The notes under the pieces: model-generated
What the model was told of the DNA's origin: nothing
Databases searched by the model: none
The model's input: only the letters and a program-made list of their open reading frames with translations
Position numbers and translations under genes: made by a program
In this document: one piece after another, positions 1 to 6,415 of the stretch
How the letters are laid out: the number at the start of each line of letters is the position of its first letter
Numbering within the stretch: position 1 is the first letter of the stretch
Assembly: GCA_958448685.1 (NCBI GenBank)
Contig: CAUDEV010000019.1
Coordinates: 1-16,723, forward strand
Source of the DNA: an uncultured Alphaproteobacteria bacterium
Lineage (GTDB): Bacteria; Pseudomonadota; Alphaproteobacteria; RUG11792
Reading direction: 5' to 3'
Length of the DNA: 16,723 bases

Positions 1-2
1 AG

Positions 3-470
3 GATGATGTCTTCTCCTATACATATGATGCTGAAAACGAGAGTTGGGTGAGGCGTGCTCAGTTTATGATCTTTCAACCTGGGAGTATCGCTATTTCTGA
101 TATCACCGAAGATAATTCTACCTGGAGAATCTTTGAGTTGACGACAGGAATTGAACATGAAAAAGGGACCTGTACTCTTGCGTTTATAAAGACAAATGGT
201 AGTGCTTCTAATCATATTACTATATTAGGTGCTCCAAATGACTCTGGTGTAATACAAAACTATACTTGGGGAGGTGGCACTTATGACTTAACAGAATTTG
301 GAACAAAAGAATCCGGCTCTTGGAGCAATGAACGTAATGCTATTAATAGAATGGGAGAATTTACGAAACAGATCAATGCCTGGGCAAGAACTCACACATT
401 CGAGGAAACTTGGTATACTCTCGATGAACTCAATGCTAAAAATGGCACTTCATATACTTGGCCAAATTAA
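3..470 (+). CDS. Unrecognised protein, 5'-truncated by the window edge
   Basis: The reading frame is open from the first full codon at base 3 to TAA at 468-470, so the gene starts outside the window; the GTG at 48 is only the first start-like codon inside. The visible 155 residues are rich in Thr, Ser, Asn, Gly and aromatic residues, with alternating polar and hydrophobic stretches such as WRIFELTTGIEHE and CTLAFIKTNG that suggest beta strands, and the end reads SYTWPN. This composition fits an exported or surface protein, but no signal peptide can be judged because the N-terminus is missing. I do not recognise a family. A strong hairpin follows 12 bases after the stop. The secreted protein at the other end of the window has a similar polar, beta-like composition, but I see no convincing alignment between them. 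Confidence 0.7.
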   Translation, partial: DDVFSYTYDAENESWVRRAQFMIFQPGSIAISDITEDNSTWRIFELTTGIEHEKGTCTLAFIKTNGSASNHITILGAPNDSGVIQNYTWGGGTYDLTEFGTKESGSWSNERNAINRMGEFTKQINAWARTHTFEETWYTLDELNAKNGTSYTWPN

Positions 471-482
471 ATCTTACCTCCT

Positions 483-518
483 ATTCTTGAGTCTCACACG
501 AAATCGAGACTCAAGAAT
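483..518 (+). terminator. Perfect 13-bp hairpin between convergent genes
   Basis: The arms ATTCTTGAGTCTC (483-495) and GAGACTCAAGAAT (506-518) are perfect complements around a 10-nt loop. The hairpin lies 12 nt after the stop of the upstream gene and is followed by the pyrimidine-rich stretch CTCTTTAATCTT rather than a pure T-run. Position and stem strength fit an intrinsic terminator for the plus-strand gene. On the minus strand, where lpxD ends at 601, there is no T-run after it, so it may only stabilise the 3' end there. Confidence 0.6.
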
Positions 519-600
519 CTCTTTAATCTTCTGATTTCATTTGCTTATATTCCAGGGACAAAGTTCTCATATTTTAGAAAAACTCTTAGAAAATAAGACT

Positions 601-1680
601 TTAAAAAGGTTTTAACAAAATCTTTATTTTATTCCAGAAACCTTTTCTTTGTATTTTTGTTATAAATTCTACAAGTTTTTTCAATGCAATAGTTTGACGA
701 TGCCAATTTATAATATTTGTTGCGGGGGTTCCTGCGATTTTGCTTCCTGATGGCGTGTTTTTCATAATTCCAGATTGTGCAGCTATAACAACTTGATCCC
801 CTATTTCAAGATGCCCAGCTATTCCAACTTGTCCGCCCAAAAAACATTGATTTCCTATTTTTGTGCTTCCTGCGATTCCTGTTTGGGCAGCAATAACGCA
901 ATATTCTCCTATTTCAACATTATGCGCTATGTGAATCATATTATCTAATCTCGAATGACTTCCAATTTTCGTGTCATTCATGCTTCCCCGATCTATTGTG
1001 CAATTTGCGCCTATTTGAACATCATCACCAATAATAACTCTTCCTATTTGCAAAACATCAGTAATGCCTGTTTTTCCAACGTGAAATCCAAAACCTTGTT
1101 GTCCAATTCTGGCCCCAGTTTTGATATAAGCAGATTTTCCGATAACCGCATATCCAATAGTTACGTTCGGTTCTATATAAGAATTTTCTCCAATTTCTAC
1201 ACCATCTAAGATAGCAACATTGCCTCCTATAAATGTTCCTTCCTTTATAATTACACCATCAGAAATTGTTACAAAATCGGAAATATAGCAGCCATTTTCT
1301 ATCGTTGCGTTCTTAGAAATTGAGGCTTTTTTCGAGATAAATGATTCTTTTTTATTTGCTTTTGTAGAATAAAGTTCTTTTAACAATATTGCATGAGCCA
1401 AATAAGGTTCTTCAACAATGAGCGAAACTGTGGGGTTTGGCACGAGATGAGCATGTTCTTTTTTCACAACACAGGCATAAGCTTTTGTTTTTTTCAAGTC
1501 ATCAGCATATTTGGGATTATGAAAAAATGTAATATTCGAATTTGCGGCATGTTCGATAGTTTCAATATCTGTGATACGTTTGGAAGCCGAAGCGTTCTCT
1601 GGCAAATTTATTGACAACAAATCACAAATTCGTTTCATTGTGATAAATGGCTTTTTGTTAAAAAATCTTTGATCTATCAT
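601..1680 (-). CDS. lpxD: UDP-3-O-(3-hydroxyacyl)glucosamine N-acyltransferase LpxD
   Basis: LpxD transfers a 3-hydroxyacyl chain from acyl carrier protein to the 2-amino group of UDP-3-O-acylglucosamine, the third step of lipid A synthesis, in the cytoplasm. The 359-residue protein has the usual layout. The uridine-binding N-terminal domain (about 1-105) includes FFHNPKY at 52-58. A left-handed beta helix of hexapeptide repeats (about 110-310) follows, with IGxxxxI-type turns, GQQGFGFH at 193-200 and the HIAHNVEIG segment. H253 corresponds to the catalytic histidine of the family. A helical tail ends in WHRQTIALKKL and beyond. The start is supported by an AGAGGA ribosome-binding site and by the N-terminus MIDQRFF, typical of alphaproteobacterial LpxD. 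Its ATG overlaps the skp stop (ATGA), implying translational coupling. fabZ and lpxA, which often follow, are absent; the next gene is convergent. Confidence 0.96.
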   Translation of the reverse strand: MIDQRFFNKKPFITMKRICDLLSINLPENASASKRITDIETIEHAANSNITFFHNPKYADDLKKTKAYACVVKKEHAHLVPNPTVSLIVEEPYLAHAILLKELYSTKANKKESFISKKASISKNATIENGCYISDFVTISDGVIIKEGTFIGGNVAILDGVEIGENSYIEPNVTIGYAVIGKSAYIKTGARIGQQGFGFHVGKTGITDVLQIGRVIIGDDVQIGANCTIDRGSMNDTKIGSHSRLDNMIHIAHNVEIGEYCVIAAQTGIAGSTKIGNQCFLGGQVGIAGHLEIGDQVVIAAQSGIMKNTPSGSKIAGTPATNIINWHRQTIALKKLVEFITKIQRKGFWNKIKILLKPF

Positions 1681-2264
1681 TTCAAATCCTCTAATTTTAT
1701 GTTTGGTAAGGCCTTATCCATTTCTTTGATAACTAAGTCGGTTATATCAATATCTTTAGATGTATAAAAAACATTAAGTTTATCATCAGAAGTTTTGTTT
1801 AAAATTAAATTTAACTTTAGTGATTTTGCAATTGTTTCCAATATTGAAAAAAGCTTTGTTTGGGTTATGTCTGTGATTTTCAAATCTATATTTCTAATAT
1901 TTTGCATTTCGTCATTATATTTTCTTGAAAGCGATTTCCATCTCGATTCTAATTTTGCTTGTTCACTGTTTTTCGCACTTAAAGTTAGCTTCGAATTTTT
2001 TTTAATTTCATTATAAGAATTTTGAAATTGCTTTTCCGACACTCGGATTTTTGAAACTAAATCTGTCACCATTTGAGAAACTTCTATATGCGCTTTAAAA
2101 CATTTTGCTTCGTGTTTTAACTTCACTCCATCTAACACTCCGATTCTTGTTACGTCAAAATTTTTTAATTTGGAATTATTGGTATATCTACAAATCGTAA
2201 TTCCGGCAAATATAATAAATAACAACAAACATAGCAAGAAAGTTCTTTTAATATTTAAAGGCAT
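1677..2264 (-). CDS. skp: OmpH/Skp-family periplasmic chaperone
   Basis: Skp holds unfolded outer-membrane proteins in the periplasm and delivers them to BamA. The first gene of a two-gene unit with lpxD, it encodes 195 residues counted from the ATG at 2264; a TTG codon directly upstream is in frame but less likely to be the start. A hydrophobic N-terminal segment (about residues 9-25, FLLCLLLFIIFAGITIC) serves as signal peptide or membrane anchor. The cysteine after it lacks a proper lipobox. Then comes the family's first strand (RIGVLDGVKL), a long charged helical region of about 80 residues expected to form the coiled-coil tentacle, and the closing segment DIDITDLVIKEMDKALP, matching the DIT..VI..LDK pattern of OmpH. 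No strong ribosome-binding site precedes the start. Identification rests on this architecture and on its place before lpxD. Confidence 0.88.
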   Translation of the reverse strand: MPLNIKRTFLLCLLLFIIFAGITICRYTNNSKLKNFDVTRIGVLDGVKLKHEAKCFKAHIEVSQMVTDLVSKIRVSEKQFQNSYNEIKKNSKLTLSAKNSEQAKLESRWKSLSRKYNDEMQNIRNIDLKITDITQTKLFSILETIAKSLKLNLILNKTSDDKLNVFYTSKDIDITDLVIKEMDKALPNIKLEDLK

Positions 2265-2297
2265 CAATAATCGGAAACTTCATAAGTGATTAATTTT

Positions 2298-2325
2298 ATG
2301 ATACACGCATTAAGAGTTTTGTAAA
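2298..2325 (-). promoter_or_regulatory. Candidate sigma70-type promoter for skp-lpxD
   Basis: Read on the minus strand, TTTACA (2320-2325) and TATCAT (2298-2303) are separated by 16 bases. Each differs from the consensus at one position. The -10 box ends 33 bases before the skp ATG. If skp was once transcribed from the bamA operon, this would be the promoter that now drives it. Confidence 0.45.
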
Positions 2326-2365
2326 AGAACTAATTTTTGAAATTCCGTTATTTTTTAAGGATACG

Positions 2366-2392
2366 TTGATTTTATTATATTTTTGTTATAAA
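2366..2392 (+). promoter_or_regulatory. Weak candidate promoter for the gene at 2427
   Basis: TTGATT (2366-2371) and TATAAA (2387-2392) are spaced 15 bases apart, shorter than the preferred 17. The region is very AT-rich, so such matches occur easily by chance. Confidence 0.25.
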
Positions 2393-2417
2393 ATTACAAA
2401 AACAACCATTTTGTAAT
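2393..2417 (+). repeat. Inverted repeat just before the start codon at 2427
   Basis: ATTACAAAA (2393-2401) and TTTTGTAAT (2409-2417) are perfect 9-bp arms around a 7-nt spacer. The repeat lies between the candidate -10 box and the ATG, with its end 9 bases from the start codon, where the ribosome-binding site would be; no Shine-Dalgarno sequence is visible. It could be an operator or a weak hairpin in the leader. Confidence 0.4.
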
Positions 2418-2426
2418 ATTATTCTT

Positions 2427-3869
2427 ATGAAAATAATAAATTTATTATTTATTGGTGCTATTTTTTGTCAAGAATTATTAGCGACTGCTATTTCTCCTAA
2501 AGACATTGTTTCCCAAGACTTACTTACTGAACTTCTTTCAACAGGAAAAACAAGATCTAAAATTTTAGACCTTTCCCAAAATAAAAAATTTTTTGTGGAA
2601 GCTCCGGGGATAAGGCCTACAGAAAAATATTATCAGCCTTTTGAAATAAAAGAAGGTTGTTTGCTTTCAACTGAATATATGGCAAATGAGCGAGGAGAAA
2701 AACAAAATTTTGTATCAACTTTGATTCAAGCTACATTGCGCAAAATTGCATTTGAGCAAATTATAGCTTCTAAAGTCCTTACTTTTCCAAAGTTTCCTAT
2801 AATATTCCGGACTTTAGAAAAAGAGAATTTATCCTTTGTTCACTTAATATATGTGTGGGAAGTTTTAACAAATGAGCTAGGTAATAGTGTAAAATATGCT
2901 TTTGAAAGCGATTATAAAAAATTTGCTTCGTACATATTTCAAAATTATACAAAAGCAATATTCGATATTCCGGATTTCTTTCAAAAATGTTATGATAGTG
3001 GTATTTTTCAAGCGATTACCAATTCCTCTGAATCTTTAGATTTTATTTATGAAAAAGAAGAATTTTTTAGTATTATAAGGTTTTTTATAGAGATGCAAAG
3101 GGAAAAGATTAATGAGGATGAATTTCTAAATCTTATTTATGCTCTCGATTACCAGCTTAATGAAACATTTTTTTCGAAATGCCCCAAAGAGTTACTGCCG
3201 GAAGATAAAATATATAAAGGACTTACTCATTCTTGTGAGGTTGTTAGAGATACATATGCAAAAGCTCTTTTATTGTATGTTTTTATGTATCCTAACAAAT
3301 TGGAACATCTTGAATTAATAAGAAATCAAATACTATGTTTAACCCAAAAGTATGGACAAGCAGCTCGTTGGCTCCATCATTTAACTCCTGATAATGAATT
3401 TACCCATATCTTTACTGCAGAAGAATACGCTGCAACAAATCACACTTCATTTAGAAAATCTTTTTGGGTTTTAAAACAAGGTTTTACATATGTGGATTTT
3501 TATAAAACATTACTTCTGAGGTTGAAGTTTGGTCAAGCCGCATTTAATGTAAACCATGTCGAGATAAATCAAAAAGATGGATATCAAAATATAGTTATTG
3601 ATATAGAATCAAAAAAGGAACAACTTAATCGAGTTGTCAGTGAAATGAAGACTTTAGACAAAAGCAGAAATATGATTGATGCAAATGGTATAAGATTTGT
3701 AATTAGGAAACCTAAAGGATATTTTGACTTAATTACAGCCTATCCTGTTTTCCTTGATTCAATTTCATCTGCAATAAAGCCAACAGGCAGTCTCATCACA
3801 AGACTAAAAGACTTCATAGATTTAAGTAAATTTCCTGAATTTTCCTCTATAGCTCTAGAATTAGATTAA
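2427..3869 (+). CDS. Unrecognised exported protein with signal peptide
   Basis: This encodes 480 residues. The N-terminus MKIINLLFIGAIFCQELLATA looks like a signal peptide with an A-T-A cleavage site near residue 21, so the product is probably periplasmic, outer-membrane-associated or secreted. The rest is rich in Phe, Tyr, Leu and Lys and appears mostly helical. No repeats, metal-binding clusters or catalytic motifs stand out, and no further long hydrophobic segment is obvious. I do not recognise a family. No ribosome-binding site is seen before the ATG, but the start is supported by the signal peptide. It stands alone: skp is divergent upstream, and the next gene downstream is a tRNA. Base composition matches its neighbours. 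An effector or lineage-specific envelope protein is possible, but nothing in the sequence proves it. Confidence 0.8.
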   Translation: MKIINLLFIGAIFCQELLATAISPKDIVSQDLLTELLSTGKTRSKILDLSQNKKFFVEAPGIRPTEKYYQPFEIKEGCLLSTEYMANERGEKQNFVSTLIQATLRKIAFEQIIASKVLTFPKFPIIFRTLEKENLSFVHLIYVWEVLTNELGNSVKYAFESDYKKFASYIFQNYTKAIFDIPDFFQKCYDSGIFQAITNSSESLDFIYEKEEFFSIIRFFIEMQREKINEDEFLNLIYALDYQLNETFFSKCPKELLPEDKIYKGLTHSCEVVRDTYAKALLLYVFMYPNKLEHLELIRNQILCLTQKYGQAARWLHHLTPDNEFTHIFTAEEYAATNHTSFRKSFWVLKQGFTYVDFYKTLLLRLKFGQAAFNVNHVEINQKDGYQNIVIDIESKKEQLNRVVSEMKTLDKSRNMIDANGIRFVIRKPKGYFDLITAYPVFLDSISSAIKPTGSLITRLKDFIDLSKFPEFSSIALELD

Positions 3870-3879
3870 ATAAATCTGC

Positions 3880-3932
3880 GGGTAGATAGCTAACTTACGG
3901 AGGTCTATATTTTATGTGTATACCATCTACCC
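3880..3932 (+). other. Long-range stem-loop enclosing a strong ribosome-binding site
   Basis: GGGTAGAT (3880-3887) pairs perfectly with ATCTACCC (3925-3932). The 37-nt interior contains GGAGGT (3899-3904) and the ATG at 3914. It begins 10 bases after the stop of the upstream gene. There is no clean T-run after it, so it is a poor intrinsic terminator; it could instead fold around the translation start of the mini-frame described separately. Confidence 0.3.
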
Positions 3933-3946
3933 TGTTTATAGAATAA
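3914..3946 (+). CDS. Possible 10-codon peptide (leader-like mini-ORF)
   Basis: The frame ATG...TAA encodes MCIPSTLFIE. It is preceded by GGAGGT (3899-3904) at a spacing of 9 bases, one of the best Shine-Dalgarno matches in the window. No gene follows close enough to be attenuated by it; the tRNA begins 111 bases later. It may be a chance combination or the remains of a longer gene start. Confidence 0.2.
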   Translation: MCIPSTLFIE

Positions 3947-4057
3947 AAATAATTCGTATGAAAATCAAGTCATTTGATGAAAAAATATAAATTATTATTT
4001 AAACCAGTGACAAAATTATATGGAATTGGATGGGAAAAGCTTGTAAAATAAAAGTAT

Positions 4058-4133
<76 letters not shown>

Positions 4134-4318
4134 TTGAAAAACCAACGTTTAAGACAAATCGAAGAAAATGGTAAAAATTGTGAAAAATCGATTTTGTCCC
4201 GATCCTGTCGCTCCATTTTAAAACACGTGATGAGTTTTTATAAAGATTAATGAGAACAATTATATTGATTTAGTCATTGTTACTTTTGAAAAAAATAATA
4301 TAATTTAGTAAACGTCAT
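4134..4318. other. AT-rich spacer with no recognisable gene
   Basis: No coding frame of note is seen on either strand. The only local oddity is a GC-richer stretch around 4196-4214 that ends in CTCCA and faintly recalls the 3' end of a tRNA, but it cannot be folded as one. Confidence 0.4.
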
Positions 4319-4440
4319 CTGGCGTTCTTAATTTCAGGATATACATTAGGGACGCGTATGTCAAACATCAAAAAATCCCATAAAATTTTATGGGACTTTT
4401 TAAAATTTGACATGTGAGAAATATTGAAGATATACTGAAA
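4319..4440. repeat. Imperfect inverted repeat around a 20-bp palindrome (IS-end-like)
   Basis: The centre is the perfect palindrome TCCCATAAAATTTTATGGGA (4376-4395), flanked by A-run and T-run, which also resembles a bidirectional terminator. The left arm, read in reverse complement, and the right arm share TTTGACAT and a later GATATACTGAAA-like block in the same order, so the arms are diverged mirror images. The left arm (about 4321-4366) is also closely similar, in opposite orientation, to 11326-11372 near the second repeat copy. This is what abutting or inverted terminal repeats of an insertion sequence would look like. Confidence 0.55.
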
Positions 4441-4456
4441 ATATAGAGGATATACC

Positions 4457-4504
4457 GGCGCGCGACGTGTGGTAAAATATTAAGGATACCACACGTCGCG
4501 CGCC
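4457..4504 (+). other. 18-bp perfect G/C-rich hairpin of copy 1
   Basis: The left arm GGCGCGCGACGTGTGGTA (4457-4474) is fully complementary to the right arm (4487-4504) around a 12-nt AT-rich loop. Relative to copy 2, arm position 9 is A rather than G and position 16 is G rather than A, each with the matching change on the other arm. There is no T-run after it, so it is not a typical terminator. Confidence 0.9.
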
Positions 4505-4760
4505 CAAAAAGAAAATCCAAAATTGGCGCCCTCTATAATAAACTTTTCACAAGAAAAGTTATCTCTCGACTTTTTAAACCCTTCCACCTTATGGGCTGGA
4601 TGTTAAATTAACCTTAAACCATATTGAAGAAGTTGTGACTTTACAATTAGCCTATCAAAATACGTCACTGCACGAAGCGTAAATTAGAAAGAAGACCTCA
4701 CCGGCAAACGGTTGATGACACCGCAGGGGCACCTACAGCGCTTTCGGTAGACATTATGAA
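4457..4760 (+). repeat. Structured dispersed element, copy 1
   Basis: This copy matches 11423-11744 in the same orientation. It opens with an 18-bp perfect hairpin, followed by a conserved tail. Over the first 170 bases of the tail I count five differences from copy 2. Further stems are visible: AACTTTTC/GAAAAGTT (4541-4560, loop ACAA), GTGAC/GTCAC closing 4635-4668, and ACCG/CGGT (4700-4712). The 3' part (about 4695-4750) is again nearly identical to copy 2. Homology fades after about 4760. The strand is assigned only from the orientation in which the hairpin precedes the tail. A mobile palindromic element or a structured non-coding RNA are the main options. Confidence 0.8.
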
Positions 4761-4920
4761 TCAATTCCAGTATCTCCAAAATAAAAAACAGTATTGTTAA
4801 CGGGAAATGTGTTGTGTTGAATGTTTAACATGAGACACTTCTTTGTTGGATAATGAATTGCTTAGAAGTTGGTTTAATTATACTTCTGAGATATAAGCTA
4901 AATTAAATTCTTTAAGCTTT

Positions 4921-5117
4921 TCATGCATGATTGTATTGCATCTTCCTCATACAGGCTACTAAGGCATCTTTTTCTTTTTGCCTTTTTTAGATAGTTTCCT
5001 GTAGAAAGTTGAAATGGTTTCATTATATCTGATTGTTCTTAGTGCCAACATGTATAACGCCTCTTTTATTTTTGGTTGGCCACGTAACCTGCTATTGTCG
5101 TTTTTGCTTTTTGGTTC
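4921..5117 (-). pseudogene. IS110-family transposase, C-terminal remnant, frameshifted
   Basis: Translated on the minus strand, 5117 down to about 4975 gives a segment containing RGQPKIKEALYMLALRTIRY and then ETISTFYRKLSKKGK. After a one-base shift in an A-run, the frame continues as DALVACMRKM and stops at 4921-4923. These match the well-known C-terminal half of IS110/IS116/IS902 transposases (ALYMAAL..IR.NP.I..FY..L...GK.....VACMRKLL), which carries part of the serine-recombinase-like domain. The part before RGQPK is shortened, and the catalytic DEDD RuvC-like N-terminal domain is absent. The remnant is dead. A plus-strand open frame at 5014-5277 overlaps it and is not a gene. Confidence 0.8.
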
Positions 5118-5263
5118 CGAAAAACAGATGAAAATCTGTGATACTACTGAAATTCAATTCCTCGATTGTTGCATCTTCTGTGACAAACTATTTTATCAGC
5201 TTCAAATAATCTTAAAAATTTTCATAAAAATTGAAATTAACGATTTTTTAATAAATTTTGCTA

Positions 5264-5272
5264 TGCTATTAT
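5264..5272 (+). promoter_or_regulatory. Candidate extended -10 promoter for rseP-bamA
   Basis: TGCTATTAT at 5264-5272 has the TGn extension plus a TATTAT -10 hexamer. No good -35 box is present at the usual distance, which extended -10 promoters tolerate. It would give a leader of about 25 bases before the rseP ATG at 5303. Confidence 0.35.
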
Positions 5273-5302
5273 GTTAATGATAGGTTCCATTTAGGCGGAC
5301 AA

Positions 5303-6415
5303 ATGAGCTTCTTTTTATCGTTGTTATTTTTTATGATTCTTTTAGGTGTTGTAGTCGTTGTTCATGAACTAGGACATTTAATTGTGGCGAGAGCAAATGG
5401 GGTTTTTTGTGAAGCATTTTCTTTCGGGTTTGGACCTGTTTTATTTTCAAGAAAAGACAAACAAGGGACAGATTGGAGATTTTCTGCATTTCCTTTGGGT
5501 GGATATGTAAAAATGCTTGGAGATGCAGATGTTTCAAGCGTTCGAGAAATTATTCCTGAAGGATATACAGAAGAGGATATGCAAAAAATGTCAGCACATA
5601 GGAAAAAACCTTGGCAGCGTCTTTTGATAGCTGCTGGAGGGCCTTTTGCAAATTTCATTTTTGCAATTTTTGTTTTATTTTCTCTCGGAATAATAAATGG
5701 AACTCCGGAATACACTAATGAAATTACTGTAGTAAATGAAGAATGCTTAGCAAGTGATGTAGGATTAAAAACAGGAGATGCTATAGTAAAAGCAAATGGA
5801 ATTGAGATTAATAATTTTGAAGATTTAAAGAAGCAAATAACAAATTCAAAGGGAAAAGAACTTTCTTTGAATGTGAAAAGAGAAAATGAAATTAAAAATA
5901 TTAATATAAAAATGTTCAAAGAAAAAAACGGAGAAATAAAGCCCATCTCAGTTCTTGGAATTACACCGTATAATTTTACATATAAATCTATATCCATTTT
6001 CGAGTCTGCGAAATATGCAATTAAAACAACTTATACACTAGCCGCCGAAAATATAAAAGCCATATTTAAAATTGCAGCAGCAAAAATAAGTACGAAAAAT
6101 GTTGGAGGTATAATCTCAATATTCAAAATTTCAACAAATAGTGCAGAAGCTGGGATTATCAATTTTATTTTAATGATAGCCATGATTTCGACTGTTTTAG
6201 GGGCAATAAATTTGTTGCCTATCCCTGTGCTTGATGGGGGAAGTATTGTTATTTCTGCTATTGAGTGGATTATTGGAAAGCCTTTGAATAAGAAATTCAT
6301 AGAAGCGATATTTATGATAGGACTGACGATAATCATAGGATTAATGCTTTTGGGCATTTGGAATGATCTTTCAAATTGTAAGTTTTTTAGTTGGTTGGAG
6401 AGTTTGTTTAAATGA
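5303..6415 (+). CDS. rseP: Site-2 protease RseP (membrane zinc metalloprotease)
   Basis: RseP is an inner-membrane protease that cuts transmembrane segments, classically the anti-sigma factor RseA in the envelope stress response, and clears leftover signal peptides. From the ATG at 5303 the protein has 370 residues; the frame opens upstream at 5258, but MSFFLSLLFFMILLGVVVVV is the normal N-terminus and AGGCGG precedes it. The first membrane helix carries HELGH (H21, E22, H25), the zinc and catalytic site. The GGYVKMLGD segment follows. A single PDZ domain spans roughly residues 110-200 (SDVGLKTGDAIVKANG), where E. coli has two. The LDGG motif with the third zinc ligand D311 precedes the last membrane helix. 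Its TGA overlaps the bamA ATG by 4 nt. No RseA or RpoE is present here, so its substrate in this organism is unknown. Confidence 0.96.
   Translation: MSFFLSLLFFMILLGVVVVVHELGHLIVARANGVFCEAFSFGFGPVLFSRKDKQGTDWRFSAFPLGGYVKMLGDADVSSVREIIPEGYTEEDMQKMSAHRKKPWQRLLIAAGGPFANFIFAIFVLFSLGIINGTPEYTNEITVVNEECLASDVGLKTGDAIVKANGIEINNFEDLKKQITNSKGKELSLNVKRENEIKNINIKMFKEKNGEIKPISVLGITPYNFTYKSISIFESAKYAIKTTYTLAAENIKAIFKIAAAKISTKNVGGIISIFKISTNSAEAGIINFILMIAMISTVLGAINLLPIPVLDGGSIVISAIEWIIGKPLNKKFIEAIFMIGLTIIIGLMLLGIWNDLSNCKFFSWLESLFK

Noticed and set aside
4196..4214. GC-richer stretch ending CTCCA, resembling a tRNA 3' end or an attachment site beside the tRNA
   Set aside because: It cannot be fitted to T-arm and acceptor geometry, it does not repeat the 3' end of tRNA-Thr, and no integrase is near.
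4376..4395. 20-bp palindrome as a plain bidirectional terminator
   Set aside because: It has flanking A- and T-runs and could terminate, but no coding gene ends close to it and it is the centre of a much longer inverted repeat, so it is described there.
4562..4682. Peptide frame containing NHIEEVVTLQLAYQNTSL in the repeat, tempting as a transposase fragment
   Set aside because: A stop lies directly before it, there is no start codon at its beginning, and all four codon differences from the second copy change the amino acid, so it does not behave like protein-coding sequence. It could still be a very old fragment.
5014..5277. Plus-strand open frame of 87 codons before rseP
   Set aside because: It overlaps the minus-strand IS110 transposase remnant, has no ribosome-binding site and a composition expected of the complement of a former coding sequence.
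5362..5997. Long minus-strand open frame inside rseP
   Set aside because: It is the complement of a clearly conserved protease gene and shows no start signal or recognisable protein.
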